Origin: Curtobacterium sp. MCSS17_015
GTDB lineage: Bacteria; Actinomycetota; Actinomycetes; Actinomycetales; Microbacteriaceae
DNA length: 64,000 bases
Direction: 5' to 3'
Assembly (NCBI RefSeq): GCF_003234265.2
Contig: NZ_CP126256.1
Coordinates: forward strand, 186,001-250,000
Within the stretch, counting starts at the first letter, position 1, and every line of letters begins with the position of its first letter. The position numbers were made by a program, and so were the translations under genes. Positions 11,158 through 19,936 of the stretch are shown here, piece by piece. The notes beneath the pieces are model-generated. The model was given only the letters and a program-made list of their open reading frames with translations. It searched no databases and was not told where the DNA came from.

Positions 11158-12954
11158 ATGACCAAGCCCCGTCGCTGGGCCCTCCTCACCGGAGCCGCGC
11201 TCGCGGTGAGCGCACTGCTCGCCGGGTGTTCCGGGGGCGGTTCCGCCACCACCGGCACGACGTCCGACGAGATCGACTACGCGCTGCCGGCGAACTTCAC
11301 GCCGAACTGGATCCTCCCGATCGGCACCGCGGCGCACCTCAACACGAACAACGGCTCGATCGCGCAGTCGCTGTACGAGCGCCTCATCGCCTACGACGGG
11401 TCCACGGGCAAGATCGCGTGGAACAAGGCCGGGTCCGTCGCGACCGCTGCCGACTTCGCCGACGACGGCACGAGCGTCACGATCACGCTGGGGGACCGGC
11501 ACTGGTCCGACGGTGAGCCGATCACGAGCCGCGACGTCGAGTTCTGGTTCAACCTGATCAAGGCGAACGCGCAGGACTGGGGTTCCTACTCCGAGGGCAA
11601 GGCGCCGGACAACTGGACGTCCTTCACGACCGTCGACGACACGCACTTCACGATCGCGTTCGACCAGGCGTACAACCAGGACTGGATGCTCGCCAACCAG
11701 CTGAGCTACATCATCCCGCTCCCGCAGCACGCCTGGGACAAGACGAGCGCCTCGGCCGAGGTGACCGACGCCGACCGCACCCCCGAGGGCGCGAAGCAGG
11801 TCTGGAAGTACCTCAACACCGCCGCCGGCAAGATCGCCGACTACGACTCCGACCCACTGTGGAAGACGATCTCCGGCCCGTACGGCCTGTCGTCGTTCAC
11901 GACCGCGGGGAAGGTCCAGCTCACCGCGAACGGGAAGTACGACGGTGGCGAGAAGGCGTCCATCAAGACGGTCAACCTGCTGCCGTTCACCACCGCCGAC
12001 GCCGAGACGAACGCGCTGCGCTCCGGGGCGGTCGACTACGGCTACATCAACGCCACCGACCTCGACCAGGAGGACTCCTTCACGGCGAAGGGCTACGAGG
12101 TCGACCCCTGGACGGGCTGGGCGATCACGTACATGCCGTACAACTTCAACAACCCGGACATGGGCGCCGTCTTCAAGCAGCTGTACGCCCGCCAGGCCGT
12201 GCAGATGTCGATCGACCAGGAGTCGCTGTCGAAGGTCGTCTTCAACGGCACCGCCACCTCGACCTACGGGCCGATCCCGCAGGCGCAGGAGTCCGACTAC
12301 GTCTCCGACGTGCAAGAGGACAACCCCTACCCGTTCAGCACGAAGAAGGCCACGGCACTGCTGACCGGTCACGGCTGGACCAAGCAGGGCGGCACCATGG
12401 TCTGCACCGACGCGGGCAACGGTGACGACCAGTGCGGCGAGGGCGTGGCCGAGGGCACGGAGTTCACCATGCAGGTGCTCTCGCAGTCCGGCTCGACCGT
12501 GACCGACAACATGATGAGCGCCATTCAGTCGTCGCTCGCGAAGACCGGCATCGGCTTCACGATCAAGACCGCGCCGGTGTCGAGCGTCCTGTCGCAGACC
12601 CCGACCTGCACCCCGGACGAGGCGAGCTGCGACTGGGACCTGTCGTTCTTCGGCACCGCTGGCAGCTGGTACTTCCCGGCCTACCCGACCGGTGAGTCGC
12701 TCTTCTCGACCGGCGGCTCCGCGAACTTCGGCAGCTACTCGAACAAGGAGGTCGACGCGCTCATCGACGCGACGACCACCTCGACCGACACGAGCGCCGT
12801 GCAGGACTACAGCGCGGCCGTCGCGGAGGACCTGCCGGTGATCTGGCTGCCGAGCCCGGACTACCAGATCTCCGTCAAGAAGAGCGGCCTGACCGGGTTC
12901 GACCAGGACTCGCTCGCGAACTTCCACCCCGCCCAGTGGAAGTGGAGCAAGTAG
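11158..12954 (+). CDS. ABC transporter substrate-binding lipoprotein, peptide/nickel type (SBP family 5)
   Basis: A 598-residue lipoprotein. The signal sequence ends in the lipobox LLAGC, with Cys24 as lipid anchor, followed by a Gly/Ser/Thr linker. The mature part has the SBP_bac_5 architecture used for oligopeptides, nickel or glycosides. AAGGAG lies 9 bases before the ATG. It leads an operon with two permeases, a fused ATPase and a ROK kinase. A 43-base perfect hairpin follows the stop, which would let the binding protein be made in excess over the permeases. The linked M81 peptidase suggests a peptide-type ligand, but this is an inference. Confidence 0.92.
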   Translation: MTKPRRWALLTGAALAVSALLAGCSGGGSATTGTTSDEIDYALPANFTPNWILPIGTAAHLNTNNGSIAQSLYERLIAYDGSTGKIAWNKAGSVATAADFADDGTSVTITLGDRHWSDGEPITSRDVEFWFNLIKANAQDWGSYSEGKAPDNWTSFTTVDDTHFTIAFDQAYNQDWMLANQLSYIIPLPQHAWDKTSASAEVTDADRTPEGAKQVWKYLNTAAGKIADYDSDPLWKTISGPYGLSSFTTAGKVQLTANGKYDGGEKASIKTVNLLPFTTADAETNALRSGAVDYGYINATDLDQEDSFTAKGYEVDPWTGWAITYMPYNFNNPDMGAVFKQLYARQAVQMSIDQESLSKVVFNGTATSTYGPIPQAQESDYVSDVQEDNPYPFSTKKATALLTGHGWTKQGGTMVCTDAGNGDDQCGEGVAEGTEFTMQVLSQSGSTVTDNMMSAIQSSLAKTGIGFTIKTAPVSSVLSQTPTCTPDEASCDWDLSFFGTAGSWYFPAYPTGESLFSTGGSANFGSYSNKEVDALIDATTTSTDTSAVQDYSAAVAEDLPVIWLPSPDYQISVKKSGLTGFDQDSLANFHPAQWKWSK

Positions 12955-12968
12955 CCCACTGAGTCCCT

Positions 12969-13011
12969 CCGGGAGGCGCGGTGCGGGTCCGACCCGCACC
13001 GCGCCTCCCGG
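12969..13011 (+). terminator. Intra-operon hairpin after the binding-protein gene
   Basis: A perfect 19-base stem with a 5-base loop (arms 12969-12987 and 12993-13011) in the 90-base gap between the substrate-binding protein and the first permease. It has the GGGAGGC core seen in other hairpins of this window. Placed inside an operon it probably acts as a partial terminator or a 3' mRNA stabiliser, as REP elements do after malE. The left arm word CCGGGAGGCGCGGTGCGGG recurs exactly at 30783. Confidence 0.7.
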
Positions 13012-13044
13012 GGGAGTCCCGTCAGCAGCGACAACGGAAGCAGC

Positions 13045-14004
13045 ATGACCACTGCCCTCTACCTCACCCGCCGCGTCCTGCAGGCGCTCGCGGTGATCCT
13101 CATCGTCACGATCGTCGTGTTCTGCCTCCTGCACGCGCTGCCCGGCGGGCCCGCCCGCGGCGTACTCGGCGTCGCCGCGACCCCCGCGCAGATCGCCACG
13201 TTCAACCAGGCGCAGGGCCTCGACCAGCCGTTGCCCGTGCAGTACCTCCGGTTCCTCGGACGGCTGCTCACCGGCGACCTCGGCACCTCGTACACGCTCA
13301 ACGAACCGGTCTCGCAGCTCATCCAGGAGCGCATCCCGAAGACCCTCGTCCTGACCGGGCTCTCCGCGGTGCTCGGACTGGTCGTCGCGATCCCGGTCGG
13401 CATGTGGCAGGCGGCCCGACGCAACGGAGCGATCGACTACGCCGCCACCGCACTGGCGTTCGTCTTCTACTCGACGCCCGCGTTCTTCCTCGGCCTCGTG
13501 CTCATCATCGTGTTCAGCCAGCAGCTGCCGTGGCTGCCGTCCCAGGCGCCGAGCGGCACCACCCTCGCCGAGGTGTTCCAGCAGCCGGCCGGACTCGTCC
13601 TGCCCGTGCTCACCGGCGCCCTCGCGATGATCGCCGTCTTCAGCCGGTACATGCGCGCGGCGACGCTGGAGAACCTGCAGGAGGACTACGTGCGCACCGC
13701 CCGCGCGGGTGGCTCGTCGACGACGACGATCCTCCGCCGGCACGTGTTCCGGAACTCGTTGACGCCCGTCGTCGCGATGCTCGGCTACTACCTCCCGGTG
13801 CTGTTCGGCGGCGCCCTCGTCACCGAGCAGCTGTTCAACTACCCGGGCATGGGGTTGCTGTTCTGGAACGCGGCGCAGACGTCCGACTACCCGACCCTGC
13901 TCGGCTGCGTGCTCGTCATCTCCGTTGCCACCGTCATCGGCACCCTGCTCGCCGACGTGGCACAGTCCGTGATCGACCCGCGAGTGAAGGCAGGCCGCGC
14001 ATGA
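13045..14004 (+). CDS. ABC transporter permease, DppB type
   Basis: A 319-residue inner membrane permease with about six membrane helices. The first helix precedes a periplasmic loop (PGGPARGVLG...) and the cytoplasmic EAA-like loop (YVRTARAGGSS) contacts the ATPase. It matches the DppB/OppB family in length and layout. GGAAG lies 6 bases before the ATG. Its stop overlaps the start of the partner permease gene (ATGA). Confidence 0.93.
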   Translation: MTTALYLTRRVLQALAVILIVTIVVFCLLHALPGGPARGVLGVAATPAQIATFNQAQGLDQPLPVQYLRFLGRLLTGDLGTSYTLNEPVSQLIQERIPKTLVLTGLSAVLGLVVAIPVGMWQAARRNGAIDYAATALAFVFYSTPAFFLGLVLIIVFSQQLPWLPSQAPSGTTLAEVFQQPAGLVLPVLTGALAMIAVFSRYMRAATLENLQEDYVRTARAGGSSTTTILRRHVFRNSLTPVVAMLGYYLPVLFGGALVTEQLFNYPGMGLLFWNAAQTSDYPTLLGCVLVISVATVIGTLLADVAQSVIDPRVKAGRA

Positions 14005-14891
14005 CCACCGTCCAACTCGCCCCCGAGACGCCCGGGGCACCCGTCGCCGCCACCGGGTTCCGGCTGGCCGCCCGCCGCTTCCGGCACAACACACTCGCCG
14101 TCATCGGCCTGGTCCTGCTCGTCGTCATCGTGCTGTTCTGCTTCGTCGGACCGTTCCTGTACCCGACCGACCAGACGCACACCGTGCTCGAGCAGGCGAA
14201 CCAGGGCCCGAGCGGCGCGCACCTGCTCGGCACCGACGCCGTCGGCCACGACGTCCTCGGCCGTCTGATGTACGGCGGGAGGGTGTCGCTCATGGTCGGC
14301 ATCGCCGCGGGGCTGCTGGCCACCGTCGTCGGCACGCTGTGGGGCTCGGTCGCCGGGTACGTCGGCGGCTGGGTCGACGCGGCCATGATGCGCGTCGTCG
14401 ACGCCGGCATCGCCATCCCGGCGCTGTTCATCCTGCTCGTCATCTCGGCGATCACCACCCCGGGCGTCTGGGGGCTCATCGTGATCCTCGGCTTCGTGTC
14501 CTGGCTCGTGCCCTCCCGGCTCATCCGCGCCGAGACCCTGACGCTGAAGAACCGCGACTTCGTGCTCACCCTCCGCGCCATCGGTGGCTCGCACGCCCGC
14601 GCGATCGGCCGGCACCTGCTGCCGAACTCCGTGTCGACGATCGTCGTCGCCGCGACGTTCCAGGTCGCCGACGCGATCCTCCTCGTCGCCTACGTCTCCT
14701 ACCTGGGCCTCGGCGTGCAACCGCCGGCGACGGACTGGGGCGGCATGCTCTCGGCGGGGCTCACCGCCGCCTACTCCGGTCGCTGGTGGCTGATCGTGCC
14801 GCCGGGACTCGCCGTGATCCTCGTCGTCTGCGCACTCAACGCGGTCGGCGACGGACTCCGGGACGCATTCGACGTGAAGGGCCGCGGATGA
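14001..14891 (+). CDS. ABC transporter permease, DppC type
   Basis: A 296-residue permease of the DppC/OppC family: an N-terminal cytoplasmic segment, the first helix (about residues 35-55), the family signature HLLGTDAVGHDVLGRL, then five more helices and an EAA-like loop (LTLRAIGGSHARAIGRHLLPN). The ATG overlaps the dppB-type stop and its own stop overlaps the ATPase start, so the subunits are translationally coupled. Confidence 0.93.
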   Translation: MTTVQLAPETPGAPVAATGFRLAARRFRHNTLAVIGLVLLVVIVLFCFVGPFLYPTDQTHTVLEQANQGPSGAHLLGTDAVGHDVLGRLMYGGRVSLMVGIAAGLLATVVGTLWGSVAGYVGGWVDAAMMRVVDAGIAIPALFILLVISAITTPGVWGLIVILGFVSWLVPSRLIRAETLTLKNRDFVLTLRAIGGSHARAIGRHLLPNSVSTIVVAATFQVADAILLVAYVSYLGLGVQPPATDWGGMLSAGLTAAYSGRWWLIVPPGLAVILVVCALNAVGDGLRDAFDVKGRG

Positions 14892-16597
14892 CCGCCACCG
14901 AACCGATCCTCGCCGTCGACGACCTCGGCGTGCACTTCAGCACCGAGTCCGGCGACGTGCACGCCGTCCAGGGCGTGTCCCTGACCGTCGCGCCGGGCGA
15001 GACCCTCGCCCTCGTCGGGGAGTCCGGCTCCGGCAAGTCCACCGTGGCGCTCGCCGCGATGGGGCTGCTCTCCGGCAACGCCACCGTCACCGGCAGCGCC
15101 GTGGTCGACGGGCACCAGGTCGTCGGCGCGTCCGAGCCGTCCCTGCGGTCCCTGCGTGGCCGGACGGTGTCGGTGGTGTTCCAGGAGCCCGCCACCGCCC
15201 TCGACCCGCTCACCCGGGTCGGGGCGCAGATCGCCGAGGTCGTCCGCAACCACCGGCAGGTGTCCGCCGCGGCCGCCGCCGCCGAGGCCGTCGACCTCCT
15301 CCGCCGCGTGGGAATCCCGTCCCCGGAGGACCGCGCGAAGGCCTTCCCGTTCCAGCTCTCCGGCGGGCAGCGGCAGCGCGTCGTCATCGCGATGGCGATC
15401 GCCAACGAGCCGGCGCTCCTCATCGCCGACGAACCGACCACCGCCCTCGACGTCACCGTGCAGGCCGAGATCCTCGAACTGCTCCGGGCGCTCGCCGCCG
15501 ACACCGGCACCGGCGTCCTGCTCGTCACGCACAACATGGGCGTGGTCGCGGACTTCGCCGACCGCGTCGCCGTGATGCTGCACGGGTCGATCGTCGAGAC
15601 CGGTGGCGTCGAGGACGTCCTGCTCCGGCCGCAGCACGAGTACACCGGGCGGTTGCTCGCCGCGGTACCGCGCCTCCGGACGGCCGAGGCCGTCGACGGT
15701 ACCGCGGACGAGCGTCCGGTCGTCGTGGACCGGCCCGCCGCAGCCGACCCGGCCGGGAGGCCCGACACACCCCCGGTGGTCGACCTGCGGGACGTCACGG
15801 TCACCTTCGGTCGTGGCGCCCGCGCGGTGCACGCCCTGCGCGGCATCGACGTCGAGGTCCACGCCGGGGAGACCGTCGGCCTGGTCGGCGAGTCCGGCTC
15901 CGGCAAGTCCACCGCGGCTCGCGTCGCCCTCGGCCTCGTGCGCCCCACCACCGGCAGCGTCCGGCTGTTCGGCGCGGACCTCCGGCGGACCCGAGGTCGG
16001 GACCGCCTGGCGCTCCGCTCCGGCATCGGCGTCGTGCTGCAGGACCCGGTGGCCTCGCTCGATCCGCGGATGTCCGTCGGCGAGTGCATAGCAGAACCGC
16101 TCGCCGTCCACCGCCGGCGGACCTCGGCCACCGACCGTCGCCGCCGCGTCGACGAGGTCCTGGACGCCGTCCGACTGCCCCGCACCCTGGCCACCCGCGC
16201 CCCGCGAGAGCTCTCGGGCGGGCAACGCCAGCGGGTGAGCCTCGCCCGGGCGCTCGTGCTCGAGCCCCGGCTGCTCGTCGCCGACGAGCCGACCAGCGCG
16301 CTCGACGTCAGCGTGCAGGAGGCCGTCCTCGAGGTCCTCACCGACCTGCAGGCCGACCTGGGCTTCGCGTGCGTGTTCGTCTCGCACGACCTCGCCGTCG
16401 TGCAGCGGTTCGCCGAGCGGGTCGTCGTGATGCGCGCCGGGGCGGTCGAGGAGCAGGGGCCGACCGGCGAGACCCTCCTGCACCCCACCACCGACTACAC
16501 CCGGCGGCTGCTCGCCGCGGTGCCGGTGCCCGACCCGGTGGTGCAACGGCAGCGCCGGACCGAGCGGCTGGCCTCCCTCGCCGCGGTGACCCGGTGA
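14888..16597 (+). CDS. Fused dual ABC ATPase (DppD-DppF type)
   Basis: A 569-residue protein carrying both nucleotide-binding domains that are separate DppD and DppF subunits in E. coli. Each half has a Walker A (GESGSGKS, residues 44-51 and again about 290 residues later), an LSGGQRQR signature, a Walker B followed by the DEPT(T/S)ALD switch, and an oligopeptide-transporter C-terminal segment. The linker between halves is about 35 residues and Ala/Pro/Asp-rich. This fusion occurs in many actinobacteria. The stop overlaps the GTG of the ROK kinase gene. Confidence 0.94.
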   Translation: MTATEPILAVDDLGVHFSTESGDVHAVQGVSLTVAPGETLALVGESGSGKSTVALAAMGLLSGNATVTGSAVVDGHQVVGASEPSLRSLRGRTVSVVFQEPATALDPLTRVGAQIAEVVRNHRQVSAAAAAAEAVDLLRRVGIPSPEDRAKAFPFQLSGGQRQRVVIAMAIANEPALLIADEPTTALDVTVQAEILELLRALAADTGTGVLLVTHNMGVVADFADRVAVMLHGSIVETGGVEDVLLRPQHEYTGRLLAAVPRLRTAEAVDGTADERPVVVDRPAAADPAGRPDTPPVVDLRDVTVTFGRGARAVHALRGIDVEVHAGETVGLVGESGSGKSTAARVALGLVRPTTGSVRLFGADLRRTRGRDRLALRSGIGVVLQDPVASLDPRMSVGECIAEPLAVHRRRTSATDRRRRVDEVLDAVRLPRTLATRAPRELSGGQRQRVSLARALVLEPRLLVADEPTSALDVSVQEAVLEVLTDLQADLGFACVFVSHDLAVVQRFAERVVVMRAGAVEEQGPTGETLLHPTTDYTRRLLAAVPVPDPVVQRQRRTERLASLAAVTR

Positions 16598-17532
16598 TCG
16601 ACGGCCGTGCCCCGGGCAGGCGCGAGGTCGTGGCCGGCATCGACGTCGGTGGCACGAACACCAAGGTCCTCCTCGCCACCACCGACCTCGAGGTCCTGGA
16701 CCGGGTCGACCTGCCGACCCCCGCGCACGACGGCGGGGACGCGATCCTGGACGCGGCCGAGGCGGCGGTGCGGTCCCTGCTCGACCGGCACCGGGCCTCC
16801 CTGGCGGGTGTCGGGGTGGGCGCTGCCGGCGTCGTCGACCCGACCACGGGCACGGTGCTCGTCACCGCGAACTCGTTCACCGGGTGGGCCGGGTACGGCG
16901 TCACCGACGCCGTCGCCGCACGGCTCGGGGTGCCGGCGACGCTCGACAACGACGTGAACGCGTTCCTGCTCGGCGAGGTCGCCGCCGGTGCCGTCGCGGG
17001 GGAGCGGGACGTGCTCGGGATGACCCTCGGCACCGGCGTGGGCGGGGCGCTCGTCCTCGACGGCACGCTCTTCGGCGGCCCGCACGGAGCGGCCGGGGAG
17101 ATCGGCCACGTCCCCGGCTTCGGTGACACCGTCTGCACCTGCGGCGGGCGCGGACACCTCGAGACCGTCGCCGGCGCCCGGGGCATGGCGGACCGCTACG
17201 CCGCGAGCACCGGGCGACGGCTCGGCACGCACCAGGTCGCCGAGGCCGCACGGGCGGGGGACCCGGACGCGCACGCCGTGTTCGCGACCGCCGGGTGGGG
17301 TGTCGCCCGTGCCGTCCTGCTCACGGCGGGCATCCTCGACGTGACGACCGTCGTGATCGGCGGCGGGGTCGCACGGTCGTGGGACCTGCTCGCGCCGGTG
17401 ATCAGCGCGGCCCTGGCGGACGAACCCCCGGTGAGCGGGGCGACGATCCGCGTGGAGCCGTCCACGCTCGGGTCGGACGCCGTGGCGCTCGGGGCGGCGG
17501 CGCAGGTGCGGCGGCTCGTGGCTCGGCGGTGA
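16594..17532 (+). CDS. ROK family sugar kinase
   Basis: A 312-residue ROK kinase without a DNA-binding domain. The phosphate loop is GIDVGGTNTK near residue 13, and the catalytic Asp lies in LDNDVNAFLLGE. The zinc motif reads CTCGGRGHLE: His replaces the usual third or fourth Cys (CxCGxxGCxE), a variant known in some glucokinases. The GTG overlaps the ABC ATPase stop (GTGA). It probably phosphorylates the sugar part of whatever the linked importer brings in; glucose or an amino sugar is possible. Confidence 0.87.
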   Translation: MIDGRAPGRREVVAGIDVGGTNTKVLLATTDLEVLDRVDLPTPAHDGGDAILDAAEAAVRSLLDRHRASLAGVGVGAAGVVDPTTGTVLVTANSFTGWAGYGVTDAVAARLGVPATLDNDVNAFLLGEVAAGAVAGERDVLGMTLGTGVGGALVLDGTLFGGPHGAAGEIGHVPGFGDTVCTCGGRGHLETVAGARGMADRYAASTGRRLGTHQVAEAARAGDPDAHAVFATAGWGVARAVLLTAGILDVTTVVIGGGVARSWDLLAPVISAALADEPPVSGATIRVEPSTLGSDAVALGAAAQVRRLVARR

Positions 17533-17658
17533 ACCCCGGCTGGGGGAGCTGCTCCGCAGGAGCGGCCGACCAGACGCACCGCTGACCCGCGCGGGGTCGG
17601 CGACTGACGTCGGGCTCCGGCGGACCGGCTGCCCATCCGCGCGGGTTACGGTGCGGGG

Positions 17659-18117
17659 ATGACCTCACCGGCCTCGGACGACGCACTCGCCGAACTGGCG
17701 GACGCCGTCCTCCGCGTGGCCCGGGAGCTCGACCCGACGGGCCCGCGGTCCGTCGACGTCGTCCCGTTGACCGGCACCGAGGTGCTGGTGATGCGCTGGG
17801 TCGACACGAACCCGGGCACCACCCCGAGCGCGACGGCGGAGGCGACGGCGCTGCGTCGGAGCAACCTCAGCGTCGCGCTCGGGTCGCTCGTCGCGAAGGG
17901 CATGGTCGAACGTCGGACGCACCCCGACGACGCCCGACTCGCGCAGCTGTACCCGACGGCGCTCGCGGCCGAGAGCATCGGCCTGCTGCGGGCGCGGTGG
18001 ACGGAGGCCCTGCGTGCGGCCCTCGACGTGCGGGGTGTCGACGCTGCCGCCGTCACGTCCGCCGTCGGCCTGCTCCAGCGGATCGAGGACGGGCTCAGGC
18101 CACCGCGCGGCGGATGA
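17659..18117 (+). CDS. MarR family transcriptional regulator
   Basis: A 152-residue winged-helix regulator. The DNA-recognition region contains ATALRRSNLSVALGSLVAKGMVERR followed by the beta wing HPDDARLAQL, as in MarR/SlyA proteins. A TACGGT hexamer (17647-17652) ends 6 bases before the ATG, so the message is probably leaderless. The last 23 bases overlap the end of the convergent DUF1801 gene. The target and ligand are unknown. Confidence 0.85.
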   Translation: MTSPASDDALAELADAVLRVARELDPTGPRSVDVVPLTGTEVLVMRWVDTNPGTTPSATAEATALRRSNLSVALGSLVAKGMVERRTHPDDARLAQLYPTALAAESIGLLRARWTEALRAALDVRGVDAAAVTSAVGLLQRIEDGLRPPRGG

Positions 18118-18553
18118 GCTCGGCGACCGCCTGCTCGTCGGCTGCCGAGAACTCCGGCGTCACCGCGAACGAGGTCGGCCAGAACGAGCCGTCGTCGAGC
18201 GCCGCGGGGTCCTGGAACCCGAGGGTCGCGTAGCGCGCCGTGAACTTGGCGGCGTCCTGGAAGAAGAAGACCACCGAGCCGTCCTTCGCGTAGGCCGGCA
18301 TCCCGTACCAGAGCTTCGGCGCGAGGTCGGGAGCGACCTCGAGCGCGATGCGGTGGATCCGTTCCGCCAGGCCGCGGTCCGGCTCGGGCATCGCGGCGAT
18401 CTTGTCGCCCACGGCCTGCGCATCGAGGGCGGCCTTCTCGGCCTTCGACGTGCCGCGCTTGCGACTGGCCTTCACCTCGGCCGCGTGCTCGCGCATCGCG
18501 GCGCGCTCCTCCTCGGTGAAGGTGCTCTCGGAGGTCTCGTCACGTGCTGCCAT
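18095..18553 (-). CDS. DUF1801 (YdhG-like) domain protein
   Basis: A 152-residue soluble protein. The N-terminal 50 residues are charged and helical, and the remainder is the DUF1801 fold with the landmark LWYGMPAYAKDGSVVFFFQ. Relatives are related to frataxin-like iron chaperones, but no function is proven. AAGGGA lies 6 bases before the ATG. It overlaps the convergent MarR gene by 23 bases and diverges from the aldo/keto reductase. Confidence 0.82.
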   Translation of the reverse strand: MAARDETSESTFTEEERAAMREHAAEVKASRKRGTSKAEKAALDAQAVGDKIAAMPEPDRGLAERIHRIALEVAPDLAPKLWYGMPAYAKDGSVVFFFQDAAKFTARYATLGFQDPAALDDGSFWPTSFAVTPEFSAADEQAVAELIRRAVA

Positions 18554-18607
18554 GGGAGGTCCCTTCGTCGGTGAGCATCACGGTAGCGCCGTGGCAGGCT
18601 CGGGTCC

Positions 18608-19651
18608 ATGACCTACATCGCTGCCGACGACCGCTACGACTCGATGACGTACCGCCGCACCGGCCACTCCGGCCTCGACCTGCCGCTGCTGAGCCTCGGC
18701 TACTGGCACAACTTCGGTGACGACGTGCCCTTCGAGACCCAGCGCGCGGTGAGCCGCCGGGCGTTCGACCTCGGCATCACCCACCACGACCTCGCGAACA
18801 ACTACGGCCCGCCCTACGGCGCCGCCGAGGTCAACTTCGGCCGGCTCATGCGTGAGGACTTCGCTCCGTACCGCGACGAGATGGTCGTCTCGACGAAGGC
18901 CGGCTGGGACATGTGGCCCGGCCCGTACGGGCAGGGTGGCGGCTCGCGCAAGTACGTGCTCGCCTCGCTCGACCAGTCGCTGCGCCGCACCGGCCTCGAC
19001 TACGTCGACGTCTTCTACTCGCACCGCCTCGACGCGTCCACGCCGCTCGAGGAGACGATGGGCGCCCTGCACACGGCCGTCCAGCAGGGCAAGGCGCTCT
19101 ACGTCGGCATCTCGTCCTACGACGCCGACCGCACCCGCCAGGCCGCCGCGATCCTCCGCGACCTCGGCACGCCGCTGCTCATCCACCAGCCCTCGTACTC
19201 GATGCTCAACCGTTGGATCGAGACCGAGGGGCTGCTCGACGCAGCCGGGGATCTCGGCTTCGGCGTGATCGGGTTCACGGCGCTCGCGCAGGGGCTCCTG
19301 ACCGGCAAGTACCTCGACGGCGTCCCGGAGGGTTCCCGCGCCGCTGCCGGCAAGTCCCTCGACCCGTCGACGATCACCCCCGAGGTCGTCGAGCACCTGA
19401 ACGCCCTGAACGCCGTCGCGGAGTCCCGCGGACAGACGATGGCGCAGCTCGCCCTGGCATGGGCCCTCCGTGACGAGCGGGTGACGTCGCTCGTGATCGG
19501 CGCGTCGCGCGTCGAGCAGCTCGAGGACAACGTCGCGGCGCTCGCGAACACCACGTTCTCGGACGAGGAGCTCCGCACCATCGACGAGCACACCGTCGGC
19601 ATCGCCGACGTCGACCTGTGGGCGGGAGCCCGCGCCGGCGAGGTCTCCTGA
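18608..19651 (+). CDS. mgrA: Aldo/keto reductase, L-glyceraldehyde 3-phosphate reductase type (YghZ/MgrA-like)
   Basis: A 347-residue NADPH-dependent aldo/keto reductase. Motifs include DLANNYGPPYGAAE (active-site Asp/Tyr region), the catalytic Lys in VVSTKAGWDMWPGPYGQGG, YVDVFYSHR with the catalytic His, and the C-terminal NADP-binding GASRVEQLEDN. The GPYGQGGSRK-like loop distinguishes the YghZ group, which detoxifies L-glyceraldehyde 3-phosphate. A weak CAGGCT hexamer 7 bases before the ATG suggests a leaderless start. The symbol reflects family assignment, not direct proof. Confidence 0.88.
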   Translation: MTYIAADDRYDSMTYRRTGHSGLDLPLLSLGYWHNFGDDVPFETQRAVSRRAFDLGITHHDLANNYGPPYGAAEVNFGRLMREDFAPYRDEMVVSTKAGWDMWPGPYGQGGGSRKYVLASLDQSLRRTGLDYVDVFYSHRLDASTPLEETMGALHTAVQQGKALYVGISSYDADRTRQAAAILRDLGTPLLIHQPSYSMLNRWIETEGLLDAAGDLGFGVIGFTALAQGLLTGKYLDGVPEGSRAAAGKSLDPSTITPEVVEHLNALNAVAESRGQTMAQLALAWALRDERVTSLVIGASRVEQLEDNVAALANTTFSDEELRTIDEHTVGIADVDLWAGARAGEVS

Positions 19652-19680
19652 TCCGGCGCGAGCCGTCCCGCTCGGCCCCG

Positions 19681-19730
19681 AAGTGTCACCAGCGCACCTC
19701 CAGTTCGACACTTGCCAGGCCAAGTGTCAA
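19681..19730. repeat. AAGTGTC inverted and direct repeat cluster
   Basis: Three copies of the word AAGTGTC/GACACTT lie within 50 bases: direct at 19681, inverted at 19707 and direct at 19722. The second and third form a perfect 8-base inverted repeat GACACTTG-N6-CAAGTGTC (19707-19728). It lies between the aldo/keto reductase and the MFS gene. It could be a regulator binding site or a small interspersed genomic repeat; no second copy exists in the window. Confidence 0.5.
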
Positions 19731-19761
19731 CGACGCCGGCCGTCGCGGCCGACCGCAGGGA

Positions 19762-19814
19762 CCGCCGGACGGGAGGCTGGGCACCAGCTTCGGAACGCGC
19801 CTCCCGTCCGGCGG
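19762..19814 (+). terminator. Hairpin of the GGGAGGC family
   Basis: A perfect 16-base stem (arms 19762-19777 and 19799-19814, sequence CCGCCGGACGGGAGGC and its complement) with a 21-base loop that itself contains a GCTGG/CCAGC pairing. It lies about 110 bases after the aldo/keto reductase stop and before the MFS gene, so it probably ends the upstream transcript. Confidence 0.65.
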
Positions 19815-19936
19815 GTACCCTGGACAGGCAATCCAGCAACAACCGTGTATCTACCGGACGCCGGCACCCCGGCGGACAGCGGCGGCACCCGATGGGTCCG
19901 TCCGACAGGGGCGGGCCGAGAAGGCACACCCCCACC

